DNA of 64,000 nt. Origin: Streptomyces sp. R302 (GTDB lineage Bacteria > Actinomycetota > Actinomycetes > Streptomycetales > Streptomycetaceae). The stretch's first letter is position 1, and each line of letters opens with the position of its first letter. The notes under the pieces are model-generated. The model was not told where the DNA came from. It did no database searches and saw only the letters and a program-made list of their open reading frames with translations. Below, one piece after another: positions 1 through 8,518 of the stretch. Position numbers and translations under genes: made by a program. Location of the stretch: NCBI RefSeq assembly GCF_012927245.1, contig NZ_JABBGE010000009.1, forward strand, positions 248,001 to 312,000, read 5' to 3'.

Positions 1-102
1 CCAGTCGACCGGCTCGGCGACGAACTCCAGGGCGCCTTCGACGTCGCCCTTGCTGATTCGGGCGAAGAACGCCTCGACTGTGGAACGGGTGTCTGCGGTC
101 AT
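1..102 (-). CDS. SnoaL-like (NTF2-fold) protein, N-terminal part only
   Basis: The first 34 codons of a minus-strand gene are present; the rest lies beyond the left edge. The peptide begins MTADTRSTVEAFFARISKGD, the usual opening helix of SnoaL-like/NTF2-fold small proteins, in which an early Phe-Phe and a short loop before a Gly-Asp are common. Members are polyketide cyclases, ketosteroid isomerase-like enzymes or functionless scaffolds. It diverges from the MFS gene across about 150 bases, so it could share control with the biosynthetic run to the right. The family assignment rests on one helix only. Confidence 0.55.
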   Translation of the reverse strand, partial: MTADTRSTVEAFFARISKGDVEGALEFVAEPVDW

Positions 103-253
103 GGCCGGAACGGTACGCACGGGATCGCGTCACGAGACAGACCCGGCCAGTGGTACCCACGGCAGCCATATGAAGGGGCGGGTACTGGCTCGCCTTCGCT
201 TCTTCCCCGGATGCTCGACGCCTAATCAACCGACAGGAAGCGAAAGGCCTCTC

Positions 254-1735
254 ATGTCAACGATCAACCAGTCCGGGGAGACGCTGGAGGGGCAGCCGTC
301 GGCGGCGAAGCCGCCCCCGGCCCCGGCCGACGGGAAGATGACGCGCCGTCAGACCATGGTGCTCTTCCTCCTCCTCGGCGCCCAGTTCACCCTGGCCGTG
401 GACTTCTCGATCATGAACGTGGCCGTCCCCGTCATCGGCCGCGAACTGCACTTCTCCCAGGAGAACCTGCAGTGGATCGCCACCACCTTCGCCCTGAGCG
501 CGGCCGGCTTCAGCCTGCTGTTCGGCCGCATCGCCGACCTCGTCGGCGCCCGCAAGGTCTTCCTCGCCGGCCTCGCCCTGCTCACCGTCGCCTCCCTGCT
601 CGGCGGCCTGGTGGACGCCTCGGGTCCGCTGCTCGCCGCCCGCGTCGCCCAGGGCCTGGCCACCGCCATGGTCACCCCCGCGGGCCTGGCGCTGCTGACC
701 ACCTCCTTCCCCGAGGGCCCGCTGCGCGACCGCGCCCTCGGCCTCAACGGCGCCATGCTCTCCGCCGGATTCACCTGCGGCGCCATCCTCGGCGGCCTGC
801 TCACCGACGTGCTGAGCTGGCGCTGGGGCTTCTTCATCAACGTCCCGATCGGCCTCCTGCTGATCGTCGTCGCCCCGATGCTCCTCGCCAAGGGCGAGGT
901 GCGCCGCGGCGGCAAGCTGGACATCCCCGGCGCCGTCACCGTCAGCGCCGGCCTCATCGCCCTCGTGTACGGCATCTCCGCGGCCGGCGAGTACGGCTGG
1001 GCCGACCGGACCACCCTGGTGTCCCTCGCCGCCGCCGTCGTCCTCCTGATCGCCTTCGGCCTCATCGAGCTGCGCGCCCCGGAGCCGCTGGCCCCGCTGC
1101 GCGTCCTGGGCCTGCGGAGCGTGACCTGGGGCAACATCGGCGGCGCCGCCACCTTCATCGGCTTCACCGCCATGATCTTCCTGATCACCCTGTACCTGCA
1201 GGACGTGCTCGGCTACTCGGCGATGTCGACCGGTCTGACCTTCGGCGTGCTCGGCGTCGGCGCCTTCCTCGGCGGCGTCACCGCCCCGCGCTGGATCGGC
1301 GCCCTCGGCGGCAGCAGCGCCGTCCTGGTGGCCGGCCTCCTCGTCCAGGGCGTCACCGTCGGCGCGCTGTACTTCGCCGGCGACGCCCGCGGCTGGCTCT
1401 ACGCCGTCCTCGGCCTGGCCTTCCTCAGCAGCTACGCCCACGTCGTCGCGATCGTCGGCTTCATGGTCACGGCCACCTCGGGACTGCCCAACGAGCAGCA
1501 GGGCCTGGCCACCGGCATCACCACCCTGACCCAGCAGGTCAGCATCACCATCGGCATCCCGATCATGAGCGCCATCGCGGTGGCCCAGATCCGCGCGGCG
1601 AAGGACTCCTCCGTCGAGGCCGCCACGCTCCACGGCATCAACGTCGCCATCCTCGCCAACGGCCTGATCCTGGTCGCCGTCGGACTGCTCGTCGCGCTCT
1701 TCGCCAAGCGCCGCGCCGCGGCCGCGAACGACTGA
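254..1735 (+). CDS. MFS transporter, DHA2 (14-TM) drug efflux type
   Basis: Proton-driven export of a small molecule across the cytoplasmic membrane is the likely role. The 493-residue protein has a soluble Pro/Ala-rich N terminus (about 1-30) followed by a run of hydrophobic helices consistent with 14 segments. The DHA2-type motif in helix 1 (VDFSIMNVAVP, residues 49-59) and the loop motif GRIADLVGARK (91-101) are clear. The start is the ATG preceded by AGGAAGCGAAAGG; an upstream in-frame extension to base 50 lacks family similarity. It is the first gene of a same-strand run with an oxygenase, two KAS III proteins and an AfsA homologue, so it most likely exports that pathway's product or gives self-resistance. 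Confidence 0.9.
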   Translation: MSTINQSGETLEGQPSAAKPPPAPADGKMTRRQTMVLFLLLGAQFTLAVDFSIMNVAVPVIGRELHFSQENLQWIATTFALSAAGFSLLFGRIADLVGARKVFLAGLALLTVASLLGGLVDASGPLLAARVAQGLATAMVTPAGLALLTTSFPEGPLRDRALGLNGAMLSAGFTCGAILGGLLTDVLSWRWGFFINVPIGLLLIVVAPMLLAKGEVRRGGKLDIPGAVTVSAGLIALVYGISAAGEYGWADRTTLVSLAAAVVLLIAFGLIELRAPEPLAPLRVLGLRSVTWGNIGGAATFIGFTAMIFLITLYLQDVLGYSAMSTGLTFGVLGVGAFLGGVTAPRWIGALGGSSAVLVAGLLVQGVTVGALYFAGDARGWLYAVLGLAFLSSYAHVVAIVGFMVTATSGLPNEQQGLATGITTLTQQVSITIGIPIMSAIAVAQIRAAKDSSVEAATLHGINVAILANGLILVAVGLLVALFAKRRAAAAND

Positions 1736-1840
1736 CCGGACGGCACCCCCCGAACCCGCGGCCGGGGACCACCCCCGCCCCCGGCCGCGGCCCCCGGCAC
1801 GTCTTCCACTTCGCTTCAGCTTCCGCGCAAGAGGAGAACG

Positions 1841-3367
1841 ATGAACCACCCTCCCGAATCCGGGGCGCTCCCCGGCTTCTCCGGCTTCCCCGGTCTCTCC
1901 GGTGACGGCACCGACGTCCTGATCGTCGGTGCGGGGCCCACCGGCCTGATGCTCGGCTGCGAACTGCGCCGCCGCGGCATCGAGTGCACCGTCATCGACC
2001 AGGCCCCGGACGTCGACCCGCGGACCCGCGCCGTCATGGTGCACGCGGCGAGCCTGGAGACCCTCGAAGACCTCGGCCTGCGCGCCGGGCTCGAACGGCA
2101 GGGGGTGCGCCAGCACCGCATCGCCTTCCACCTCCACCACGGCGCCGTCCACACCGTCGAGTTCGCCGGACTCGACACCCCCTACCCCTACTACCTCAAC
2201 CTCCCGCAGCCCGCGGTGGAGCGGACGCTGGCCGCGGCGTTCACCGACCGGGGCGGCCGGCTCCTGCGCTCGGTCCGCTACGACGGACACCGAACGGACG
2301 GTCCCGGCGGACAGCTCCTCGTCGAACTGGCCACGGAGCAGGGCGTGTTCACCCTCCCGGCCCGCTACCTGGTCGGCGCGGACGGCGCGGGCAGCGGCGT
2401 ACGGCAGCGGCTCGGCATCGCCTTCGACGGCATCACCTACCCCATGAGCTACCTCCTCGCCGAGGGCCGCCCCCAGCAGGCCGTCGACCCCGACTCCTCG
2501 GCGATGTACGTGGGCCCCGGCGGCGCCGTCTCGCTGCTGCCCCTGCCCGGCGGCCTCGTCCGCATCGCCGGCCCCGCCGCCCCCGAACTCCTCGGCCGCG
2601 ACGAGGCGGTCACCGGCGCCGCGTTCGCCCGGGCCGTCGACGCCCTGGGCTTCGGCGCCACGCTCCACCTCGCGCACACCGACCGGCTCGCCCACTACCA
2701 GGTGCACGAGCGGCTCGCCGCGTCCTTCCACAGCGGCCGGGCCGTCCTCGCCGGCGACGCCGCACACCTCAACTCGCCCGCCGGCGGCCAGGCCATGAAC
2801 ACCGGCTTCGCCGACGCGACCGCCCTCGCCTGGCGGCTCGCCGCCCTCGTCGAGGGACGGGCCGACGAGACCGTCCTGGCCGACTACGCCGCCGAGCGCC
2901 GCCACGCCGCCGCCGAGGTGGGCCGGGCGACCAGCGCCCTCGGCCTGCTCCAGGCCATGCGGGAGGCGACCACCCAGGAGCTGCGGCAGCGGGTCCAGGA
3001 GACGCTCGCCGGATACGCCGAGGCCTGGAGCCAGCTCTACACGACGTACGCCGCCCGGCCCGCCGCCATGCTGCCGCGCCGGGAGACGTACCAGCTCGTC
3101 CCGGGCGCCCGCGTGCCCGGCCACGTCCCCCACCCGGGCCGGCCCGTCGCGCTGTTCCGCCCCGGCGCCCGCCCGGAGGCGTACCGCGGCCTGCTCCCCG
3201 CGGGCACCCGCGGCCTGGCCCTGTCCACCCGCCAGTCCGCCTGGCTGCCCGCCGGCGCGGACGCCGTCCTGGTCCGCCCCGACCGGCACGTGGCGGCCGT
3301 CCTCGTACCGGACGCGCGGCGGCCGGACGGCACACCGGACCACCGTCGAGAGGAGGTGGCCGCGTGA
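1841..3367 (+). CDS. FAD-dependent aromatic monooxygenase (PheA/TfdB family)
   Basis: Flavin-dependent hydroxylase acting on an aromatic or polyketide-type substrate with NAD(P)H and oxygen. The 508-residue length is normal for the class. The dinucleotide motif GAGPTG lies at residues 30-35, the DG motif (GADGAGSGVRQR) at 179-190 and the GD motif (AGDAAHLNSPAGGQ) at about 304-317, followed by a thioredoxin-like C-terminal region. An AAGAGGAGA ribosome site sits just before the ATG. Its stop overlaps the GTG of the next KAS III-like gene by four bases, so the two are translationally coupled. The substrate cannot be read from the sequence; tailoring in the local pathway is inferred. Confidence 0.88.
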   Translation: MNHPPESGALPGFSGFPGLSGDGTDVLIVGAGPTGLMLGCELRRRGIECTVIDQAPDVDPRTRAVMVHAASLETLEDLGLRAGLERQGVRQHRIAFHLHHGAVHTVEFAGLDTPYPYYLNLPQPAVERTLAAAFTDRGGRLLRSVRYDGHRTDGPGGQLLVELATEQGVFTLPARYLVGADGAGSGVRQRLGIAFDGITYPMSYLLAEGRPQQAVDPDSSAMYVGPGGAVSLLPLPGGLVRIAGPAAPELLGRDEAVTGAAFARAVDALGFGATLHLAHTDRLAHYQVHERLAASFHSGRAVLAGDAAHLNSPAGGQAMNTGFADATALAWRLAALVEGRADETVLADYAAERRHAAAEVGRATSALGLLQAMREATTQELRQRVQETLAGYAEAWSQLYTTYAARPAAMLPRRETYQLVPGARVPGHVPHPGRPVALFRPGARPEAYRGLLPAGTRGLALSTRQSAWLPAGADAVLVRPDRHVAAVLVPDARRPDGTPDHRREEVAA

Positions 3368-4422
3368 ACCGGGCCGCCCGGACCACCCCCGAGGCCGAGA
3401 CCGTCACGATCGCCGGTACCGGCAGCTACCTGCCCGAGCGCGTCGACGTCGAGAAGGCCGCCGCACAGTACGACGAGAGCGGCGAAGGCGACCGGATCCG
3501 CGCCACCGGATACGCCGCCGTCTGCGCCGAGGACTCGCTCTACCCGGCCGACATGGCGCTCCTCGCGGCCCGCGACGCCCTGCGCGCCGCCCGCGTCGAG
3601 CCGCGCGAACTCGACCTCGTGGTGATCACGTCGATACACCGCCACGGCCACAAGCGGCTGTGGGCGCCGGCCTCCTGGCTCCAGTCCGAGCTGGGCTGCC
3701 CGCAGGCGCTGCCGCTCACCGTCAACCAGGGCTGCAACGCCCAGATGCTCGTCCTCGACATGGCCGCCGGATTCCTCCGGGGACGCGGCCGGGGCACGGC
3801 CCTGGTCGTCGCCGCGGACCGGTTCGCCTCCTCCGGGTTCGACCGCTTCACCGCCGACTACGGCATCGTCTACGGGGACGGCGCCGCCGCCGCCGTCCTC
3901 ACCTCCGAACCGGCGGGGAAGGACCCCCGGCCCGGCGGCTGGCGGATGCTGGCCCGGCACACGGTCAGCGCCCCGCACCTGGAGGGCCTGCACCGCGACG
4001 AGGAGCCGTCGCCCGAACTGCCCGAACTCCTCGCGGCCGAGCACGACGTCCGCGCGGCCAAGCGGCGCTACCTCGCCGAGCGGGGCAAGGACCAGCTGCG
4101 CGACAGCACCCGCGCGGCGGTCCGGGAGATCCGCGCCGCGCTGCTGCCGGACGGCGACGACCCCGCCCTCCGCCACGTCGTCTACCCCAACCTGGGGCTG
4201 CCGCTCCTCACCGAGAACTACTTCCCGGAGTTCCCCGGCGGCCGGGACCGGTCCCTGTGGGACTTCGGCCGCACCGTCGGCCACCTGGGCACCGGCGACC
4301 AGATCGCCGGCCTGCACCACCTCACCGCCCGGGACGGGGCGGCGCCCGGGGACCGGGTGCTGCTGCTCGGCGCCGGCGCCGGCTTCACCTGGACCGGCGC
4401 GCTCCTGGAGCGGGCCGCTTGA
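3364..4422 (+). CDS. KAS III-like protein, probable acyltransferase
   Basis: A thiolase-fold protein of the KAS III superfamily (352 residues) that probably transfers an acyl group rather than extending fatty acids. The nucleophile is Cys124 in NQGCNAQ. The other two KAS III residues are altered: where HQAN is expected the protein has YPNLG (274-278), and where GNT is expected it has GHLGTGD (306-312), giving His307 and Asp312 as candidate partners. Related GHxG..D signatures occur, as I recall, in KAS III-like acyltransferases of natural-product clusters such as CerJ and ChlB3. GTG start overlaps the monooxygenase stop; a gap of 92 bases follows before the AfsA gene. Confidence 0.82.
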   Translation: MNRAARTTPEAETVTIAGTGSYLPERVDVEKAAAQYDESGEGDRIRATGYAAVCAEDSLYPADMALLAARDALRAARVEPRELDLVVITSIHRHGHKRLWAPASWLQSELGCPQALPLTVNQGCNAQMLVLDMAAGFLRGRGRGTALVVAADRFASSGFDRFTADYGIVYGDGAAAAVLTSEPAGKDPRPGGWRMLARHTVSAPHLEGLHRDEEPSPELPELLAAEHDVRAAKRRYLAERGKDQLRDSTRAAVREIRAALLPDGDDPALRHVVYPNLGLPLLTENYFPEFPGGRDRSLWDFGRTVGHLGTGDQIAGLHHLTARDGAAPGDRVLLLGAGAGFTWTGALLERAA

Positions 4423-4514
4423 GCCCGGCCCCGTCCCGTACCGCGTCCCCCGCCGAACCGACCCACCCCGAGAACCACGTCACGTCCCATCACACGACAA
4501 GGCAGGTTCCTTCC

Positions 4515-5597
4515 ATGACCGCAACGCTTCCCGAGGCATCCGGACTGAGCTACACGCGCACCGTCGACCGCGGCCTGGTGCACCGTGACTCGGTGGGCGA
4601 GGTGTTCCTCACCGACCTGAAGCCGGTCGACGACACCGGCTACCTGGCGGGCGCCCAGCTGCCCCGCTCGCACGCCTACTACGGCGACCACCTGCTGCGC
4701 CCCGGCATGTACGACCCGGTGCTGCTCCTGGAGGCCTGCCGGCAGTCGGCCCTGGCCGGCGCGCACGCCTTCTACGGGGTCCCCACCGGCCACAAGTTCA
4801 TCCTCACCCACCTGCGCATCCACCTGACGCGTCCGGAGCGGATCGTCGTCGGCGCGGCGCCGTGCGCGATGACCCTGCGGGTCGCCGTCTCCGGCCACCG
4901 CAAGCGCGAGGGCCTCACCACGGGCCTCGACTACGACATCGACATCGACGTGCGGGGCACCGTCATAGGCCGCGCCTCGGTCGGCCTGCGGTTCAAGTCG
5001 CCCGAGGACTACCTGGTGCTGCGGTTGCGCAACCGCGACGGCAAGGCGCTGCCCAGCTCGGACGCGTACCCGCACACGGGCCGCGGCGGCTCGGTGGAGC
5101 CGTACCGCGTCGGCCGGAAGAACAGCGACAACGTCGTGATCGACCACGCCACGCGGGAGGGCGCCACGGCGCAGGCGCTGCTGCGCGTCCCGGGCGACCA
5201 CCCGAGCATGTTCGACCACCCGCAGGACCACCTGCCGGGCATGGTGCTCGCCGAGGCGGCCCGCCAGCTCGCCCTGTACGGGGCGCTCGACGTGCACGGC
5301 ATGTCCCCGTCGCGGACCTTCCCCACGGACCTGTCGGTGGTCTTCAGCCGCTTCGGCGAGCTGGAGCACGCCACGGAGCTGACGGCGGAGGTCGGCGAGG
5401 TCCTGCGGTCCGACCGCGACGCCGCCGGGGCGTACTACACGCAGGGCGGCGTGGTGGAGCTGGGCGAGGACGAGATCGAGGGCGAGGGCGACCGGGCCGG
5501 CGTGGACCAGCTCCGGGTGCGGGTCGACGCCCGGCAGGACGGCGAGTCGATCTGTCTGTTCAGCCTCAGCTTCTCCCGCCTCGGGGACCTCGGCTGA
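4515..5597 (+). CDS. AfsA-family protein (gamma-butyrolactone synthase-like, double hotdog)
   Basis: AfsA-family enzymes join a beta-ketoacyl thioester to dihydroxyacetone phosphate, giving the phosphorylated precursor of gamma-butyrolactone, furan or butenolide signals. Both family repeats are visible in 360 residues: repeat 1 opens with VHRDSVGEVFLTD (22-34) and repeat 2 holds DHPSMFDHPQDHLPGM (228-243) with E247, the segment carrying the conserved Glu/Arg neighbourhood. The protein is somewhat longer than AfsA or ScbA (about 300), with an acidic insert near residue 325. GGCAGG precedes the ATG. The stop overlaps the HAD phosphatase ATG by one base. No TetR-type butyrolactone receptor gene is adjacent, which is unusual for a signalling locus. 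Confidence 0.87.
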   Translation: MTATLPEASGLSYTRTVDRGLVHRDSVGEVFLTDLKPVDDTGYLAGAQLPRSHAYYGDHLLRPGMYDPVLLLEACRQSALAGAHAFYGVPTGHKFILTHLRIHLTRPERIVVGAAPCAMTLRVAVSGHRKREGLTTGLDYDIDIDVRGTVIGRASVGLRFKSPEDYLVLRLRNRDGKALPSSDAYPHTGRGGSVEPYRVGRKNSDNVVIDHATREGATAQALLRVPGDHPSMFDHPQDHLPGMVLAEAARQLALYGALDVHGMSPSRTFPTDLSVVFSRFGELEHATELTAEVGEVLRSDRDAAGAYYTQGGVVELGEDEIEGEGDRAGVDQLRVRVDARQDGESICLFSLSFSRLGDLG

Positions 5598-6316
5598 TGG
5601 CGGCCGGGACCGGCCGCCCCGGCGCGGCCTTCTTCGACGTGGACGAGACGCTCGTCCGGGTCAAGAGCATGTTCTCCTTCCTCCGCTTCCACCTGGCCCG
5701 CCGCGGCGAACCGGACGGCACGTACGACCGGCTGACGGCGGGTCTGCACCGGGACGCGGCGCGCGGCGTGCCCCGCGCGGAGATCAACCGCAGCTACTAC
5801 CGGCTCTACGCGGGCGAGCGGCGGGCGGAGCTGGCCGAGACCGGCCGGGCCTGGTTCGACGCGCTCCTCGCGGACGAGGACGTCTTCCTCGGCGAGACCG
5901 TGGCCCGGCTCGAACGGCACAAGGAGCGGGGCGAGTTCGTGGTCCTGCTGTCCGGATCCTTCCACGCCTGCCTGGACCCGATCCGCGAACACCTGGGCGC
6001 CGGCTGGGCGATCGGCACCCGGCCCGTGGTGCGCGACGGCGTCCTCACGGGCGAGGTGGTCACCCCGATGATCGGGGCCGCCAAGGGCCGGGCGGCGCGC
6101 GCGGTCGCGGCCGTGCGCGGCCTCGACCCGGCCGCGTGCACCGCGTACGGCGACCACGGCAGCGACGCCGAGCTGCTGGCCTTCGCCGGAAAGGCGGTCG
6201 TGGTCGGCGACGACCCGGTGCTCGCCGAGCACGCCGCACGCCTCGGCTGGGAGCGTCTGGCGACGGCCCCGGCCGCCGCCCCGGCGCCGGAACCGGCGGC
6301 GAGCGGAATCCGATGA
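5597..6316 (+). CDS. HAD-IB family phosphatase
   Basis: A haloacid dehalogenase-type phosphatase of the SerB-like IB subfamily (239 residues). Motif I is DVDET (residues 14-18, nucleophile D14, acid D16), motif II is LLSGS with S119, the motif III lysine is K163, and motif IV is GDHGSD (185-190). The C terminus is an Ala/Pro-rich tail. It is translationally coupled to the AfsA gene by TGATG. In the methylenomycin furan pathway MmfP, also a HAD phosphatase, follows the AfsA homologue MmfL, so dephosphorylation of the AfsA product is the most likely job here. That assignment is inferred from context. Confidence 0.85.
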   Translation: MAAGTGRPGAAFFDVDETLVRVKSMFSFLRFHLARRGEPDGTYDRLTAGLHRDAARGVPRAEINRSYYRLYAGERRAELAETGRAWFDALLADEDVFLGETVARLERHKERGEFVVLLSGSFHACLDPIREHLGAGWAIGTRPVVRDGVLTGEVVTPMIGAAKGRAARAVAAVRGLDPAACTAYGDHGSDAELLAFAGKAVVVGDDPVLAEHAARLGWERLATAPAAAPAPEPAASGIR

Positions 6317-6342
6317 GCTTCCACCCACCCTCAGGAGAGGTC

Positions 6343-7431
6343 ATGCACAACCCCATCGGGATCGTGGGCACCGGCTCCCGGCTGCCCGAACAGGTCGTCG
6401 GCAACGACGAGATAGCCCGCACCACGGGCGTCTCCGACGAATGGATCGTGCGCAAGACCGGGATCCGGGAGCGCCGCAGGGCGGCCCCGCACGAGGCCAC
6501 CTCGGACCTCGCGGCCGAGGCCGCGCGGGCGGCCCTCGCGCAGTGCGGCCTGAGCCCGGAGGACGTGTCGTACCTCGTCGTGGCCACATCGACGCCCGAC
6601 CACCCGCAGCCCGCGACGGCCGGCATCGTGCAGGACCTGATCGGCGCCCGGCGCGCGGCCTGCTTCGACATCAACTCGGTGTGCAGCGGCTTCGTCTACG
6701 GCCTGTCCGTCACGGAGCGGATGCTGCGCGCGGACGGTGGCCTCGGGTACGGCCTCGTCATCGGGGCCGACATCTACTCCCGGATCCTCGACTACACGGA
6801 CCGCAGGACGGCGATCCTCTTCGGCGACGGCGCGGGGGCCGTCGTACTGGGGCCCGTGCCCGCGGAGCGCGGAATCCTGCGGACCGACCTGCGCACGGAG
6901 GGCGACGCGCACGGCCTGATCAGCGTGCCCGCGGGCGGTAGCCGGCGGCCCGCGTCGGCCGAGACCCTGGAGGACGGCGGGCACTTCTTCCGGATGGACG
7001 GGCGGGGCGTGCGCGCCTTCGTGAACGAGCGGCTGCCCGCCGCCGTCCGCGCCCTCCTGGAGCGGTCGGGCACGCGGGGCGAGGACATCGCGCACATCGT
7101 CCCGCACCAGGCCAACGGCGTCATGCTGGCCGAGGTCCGGCCCCGGCTCGGCCTCGGGTCGGCCGCCATGCACCTCTCGCTGGAGCGGTACGGCAACACC
7201 GGCGCCGCGTCCGTGCCCGTCACCCTCGACGAGGTGCACCGCGCCGGCCTCCTCGACGAGGGCGACCTGCTGGTGCTCACCGCCTTCGGCGGCGGCATGT
7301 CGCTGGGGTCCGCCCTGGTCAGCTGGGCCGCGACCGCGCACGCCGGGGACCGCTCCGCCGCCGCGGCGGCCACGCGCCCGCTCGCGGAGCGGCACCGGGG
7401 GCTGATCCCCCTGCTCCCGGCGGGCCTGTAG
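6343..7431 (+). CDS. Ketoacyl-ACP synthase III (FabH-like), canonical triad
   Basis: Condenses an acyl-CoA starter with malonyl-ACP to a beta-ketoacyl thioester. The 362-residue protein keeps the complete triad: Cys114 (NSVCSGF), His255 (PHQAN) and Asn285 (YGNTGAAS). The RBS AGGAGAGG just before ATG 6343 favours this start over the in-frame ATG at 6313 that overlaps the HAD stop. A tail of about 35 residues after the fold is unusual. It is the last gene of the run and is followed by a strong hairpin. It is a second KAS III beside the non-canonical one, so it probably supplies the beta-ketoacyl chain for the AfsA homologue rather than serving primary fatty acid synthesis. Confidence 0.9.
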   Translation: MHNPIGIVGTGSRLPEQVVGNDEIARTTGVSDEWIVRKTGIRERRRAAPHEATSDLAAEAARAALAQCGLSPEDVSYLVVATSTPDHPQPATAGIVQDLIGARRAACFDINSVCSGFVYGLSVTERMLRADGGLGYGLVIGADIYSRILDYTDRRTAILFGDGAGAVVLGPVPAERGILRTDLRTEGDAHGLISVPAGGSRRPASAETLEDGGHFFRMDGRGVRAFVNERLPAAVRALLERSGTRGEDIAHIVPHQANGVMLAEVRPRLGLGSAAMHLSLERYGNTGAASVPVTLDEVHRAGLLDEGDLLVLTAFGGGMSLGSALVSWAATAHAGDRSAAAAATRPLAERHRGLIPLLPAGL

Positions 7432-7456
7432 ACCCGGGGTTCCCGCCCCCGATCGC

Positions 7457-7496
7457 GCCGCCCCCGACTCGTGCACCCGTACGGGTCGGGGGCGGC
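7457..7496. terminator. Bidirectional hairpin terminator
   Basis: A 15-base stem, GCCGCCCCCGACTCG against CGGGTCGGGGGCGGC with one G-T wobble, and a 10-base loop lie between two convergent genes, the KAS III gene and the LysR gene. Confidence 0.75.
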
Positions 7497-7500
7497 GTCG

Positions 7501-8418
7501 TCATGCGGGGCCGCCGGCCGGGAGCCAGCCCTCCGCCGCCGCCAGCGCCAGCGCCGTCTCCTCGAAGCGGGCCGCCACCGGGGCCGGCGGCCCGTCCGGC
7601 AGCGCCAGGTGGATCCGCTGCGGCGGCGCGTCCTCCAGCGGGATCCAGCGCAGCCAGTCGGCCAGCCCGTCCCGCGACGTCTCCGGCACCATGCCGACCG
7701 CCTGCCCGTCGCGCAGCAGCCGCTGCGTGGGGTCGAAGGCCATCGGCCGCTCCACCAGCTCCGCGCGCAGCCCGGCCCGCGCGAACAGGCCGACGAGGGC
7801 GTCGTACGCCGTCGGGTTCGCCTCGCGGGCGTGGACGAGCACCGGGTACGCCGCCGCGTCCGCCAGGCGCGCCGACGCGGCCCCGGCCAGCGGATGGTCC
7901 TCGGAGACCAGCAGCCCCTGCGCCGCCTCGCGCAGCAGCCGGGTCCGCACCCCGGCGGCCGGGGTCATGGTGCGGACCACCCCCGCGTCCGCGCGGCCCT
8001 CCCGGATCGCCTGCGCGAGGGCGGGCGTCCGCGTCATCTCCGCGCTGACCCGCAGCTCCGGATACCGCTCCGCCAGGGCCTCCACCAGCTGCGGCACCGT
8101 GCCGTACCCGGTGGTCGCGCTGTACGCGAGCCGCAGCAGCCCCCGCTCGCCGCGCCCCGCGCGCCGGGCCGCCTCCCACACCTCCTCCAGCGCCTCCAGG
8201 GCGGCGGGACCGCGCTCCAGGGCGGCCTGCCCGGCCTCGGTGAGACGGACCGTCCGGGTGGTCCGGGTGAGCAGCTGGACGCCGAGCCGGCTCTCCAGTC
8301 GGCGGATCTGCGCGCTCAGCGCGGGCTGCGCGATGTGCAGCCGCTCCGCGGCGCGCGTGAAGTTGCCCTCCTCGGCGACCGCGAGGAAGTAGCGCAGGAG
8401 CCGGGCGTCAGGACTCAC
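7501..8418 (-). CDS. LysR family transcriptional regulator
   Basis: A 305-residue LysR-type regulator. The N-terminal winged helix (residues 5-62) contains FTRAAERLHIAQPALSAQI, a typical LysR recognition helix region, and the rest is a periplasmic-binding-protein-like co-inducer domain. The GTG start is preceded by TAGGCT at 8425-8430 with only six bases between, so the mRNA is probably leaderless. It is divergent from the zinc-dependent oxidoreductase operon starting at 8519, separated by exactly 100 bases, which is the usual arrangement for a LysR protein that controls its neighbour and itself. The inducer is unknown. Confidence 0.9.
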   Translation of the reverse strand: MSPDARLLRYFLAVAEEGNFTRAAERLHIAQPALSAQIRRLESRLGVQLLTRTTRTVRLTEAGQAALERGPAALEALEEVWEAARRAGRGERGLLRLAYSATTGYGTVPQLVEALAERYPELRVSAEMTRTPALAQAIREGRADAGVVRTMTPAAGVRTRLLREAAQGLLVSEDHPLAGAASARLADAAAYPVLVHAREANPTAYDALVGLFARAGLRAELVERPMAFDPTQRLLRDGQAVGMVPETSRDGLADWLRWIPLEDAPPQRIHLALPDGPPAPVAARFEETALALAAAEGWLPAGGPA

Positions 8419-8518
8419 CGGCCCAGCCTAGGCGCCGCCCCCATTCATAGCCAGTGCTTCTGAATCCATAGCCGGCCGGTCTTTCCCTCACCGGGCCGCC
8501 CGTTCCTAGCGTGGGGAC
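8419..8518. promoter_or_regulatory. Divergent LysR-type promoter region with candidate operator
   Basis: Both flanking genes have a -10 box six bases from their start codons: TAGGCT on the minus strand (8430-8425) and TAGCGT on the plus strand (8507-8512). Between them an inverted repeat ATTCA/TGAAT (8443-8447 and 8461-8465) encloses 13 bases, and CATAGCC occurs twice as a direct repeat near 8447 and 8467. An interrupted palindrome of this sort fits a LysR operator. The operator assignment is inferred from position. Confidence 0.5.

Noticed and set aside
257..3343. Minus-strand open frame of 1028 codons
   Set aside because: It lies antisense to two clear genes, is rich in Gly, Ala, Arg and Val as expected for a shadow frame in GC-rich DNA, and has no recognisable domain.
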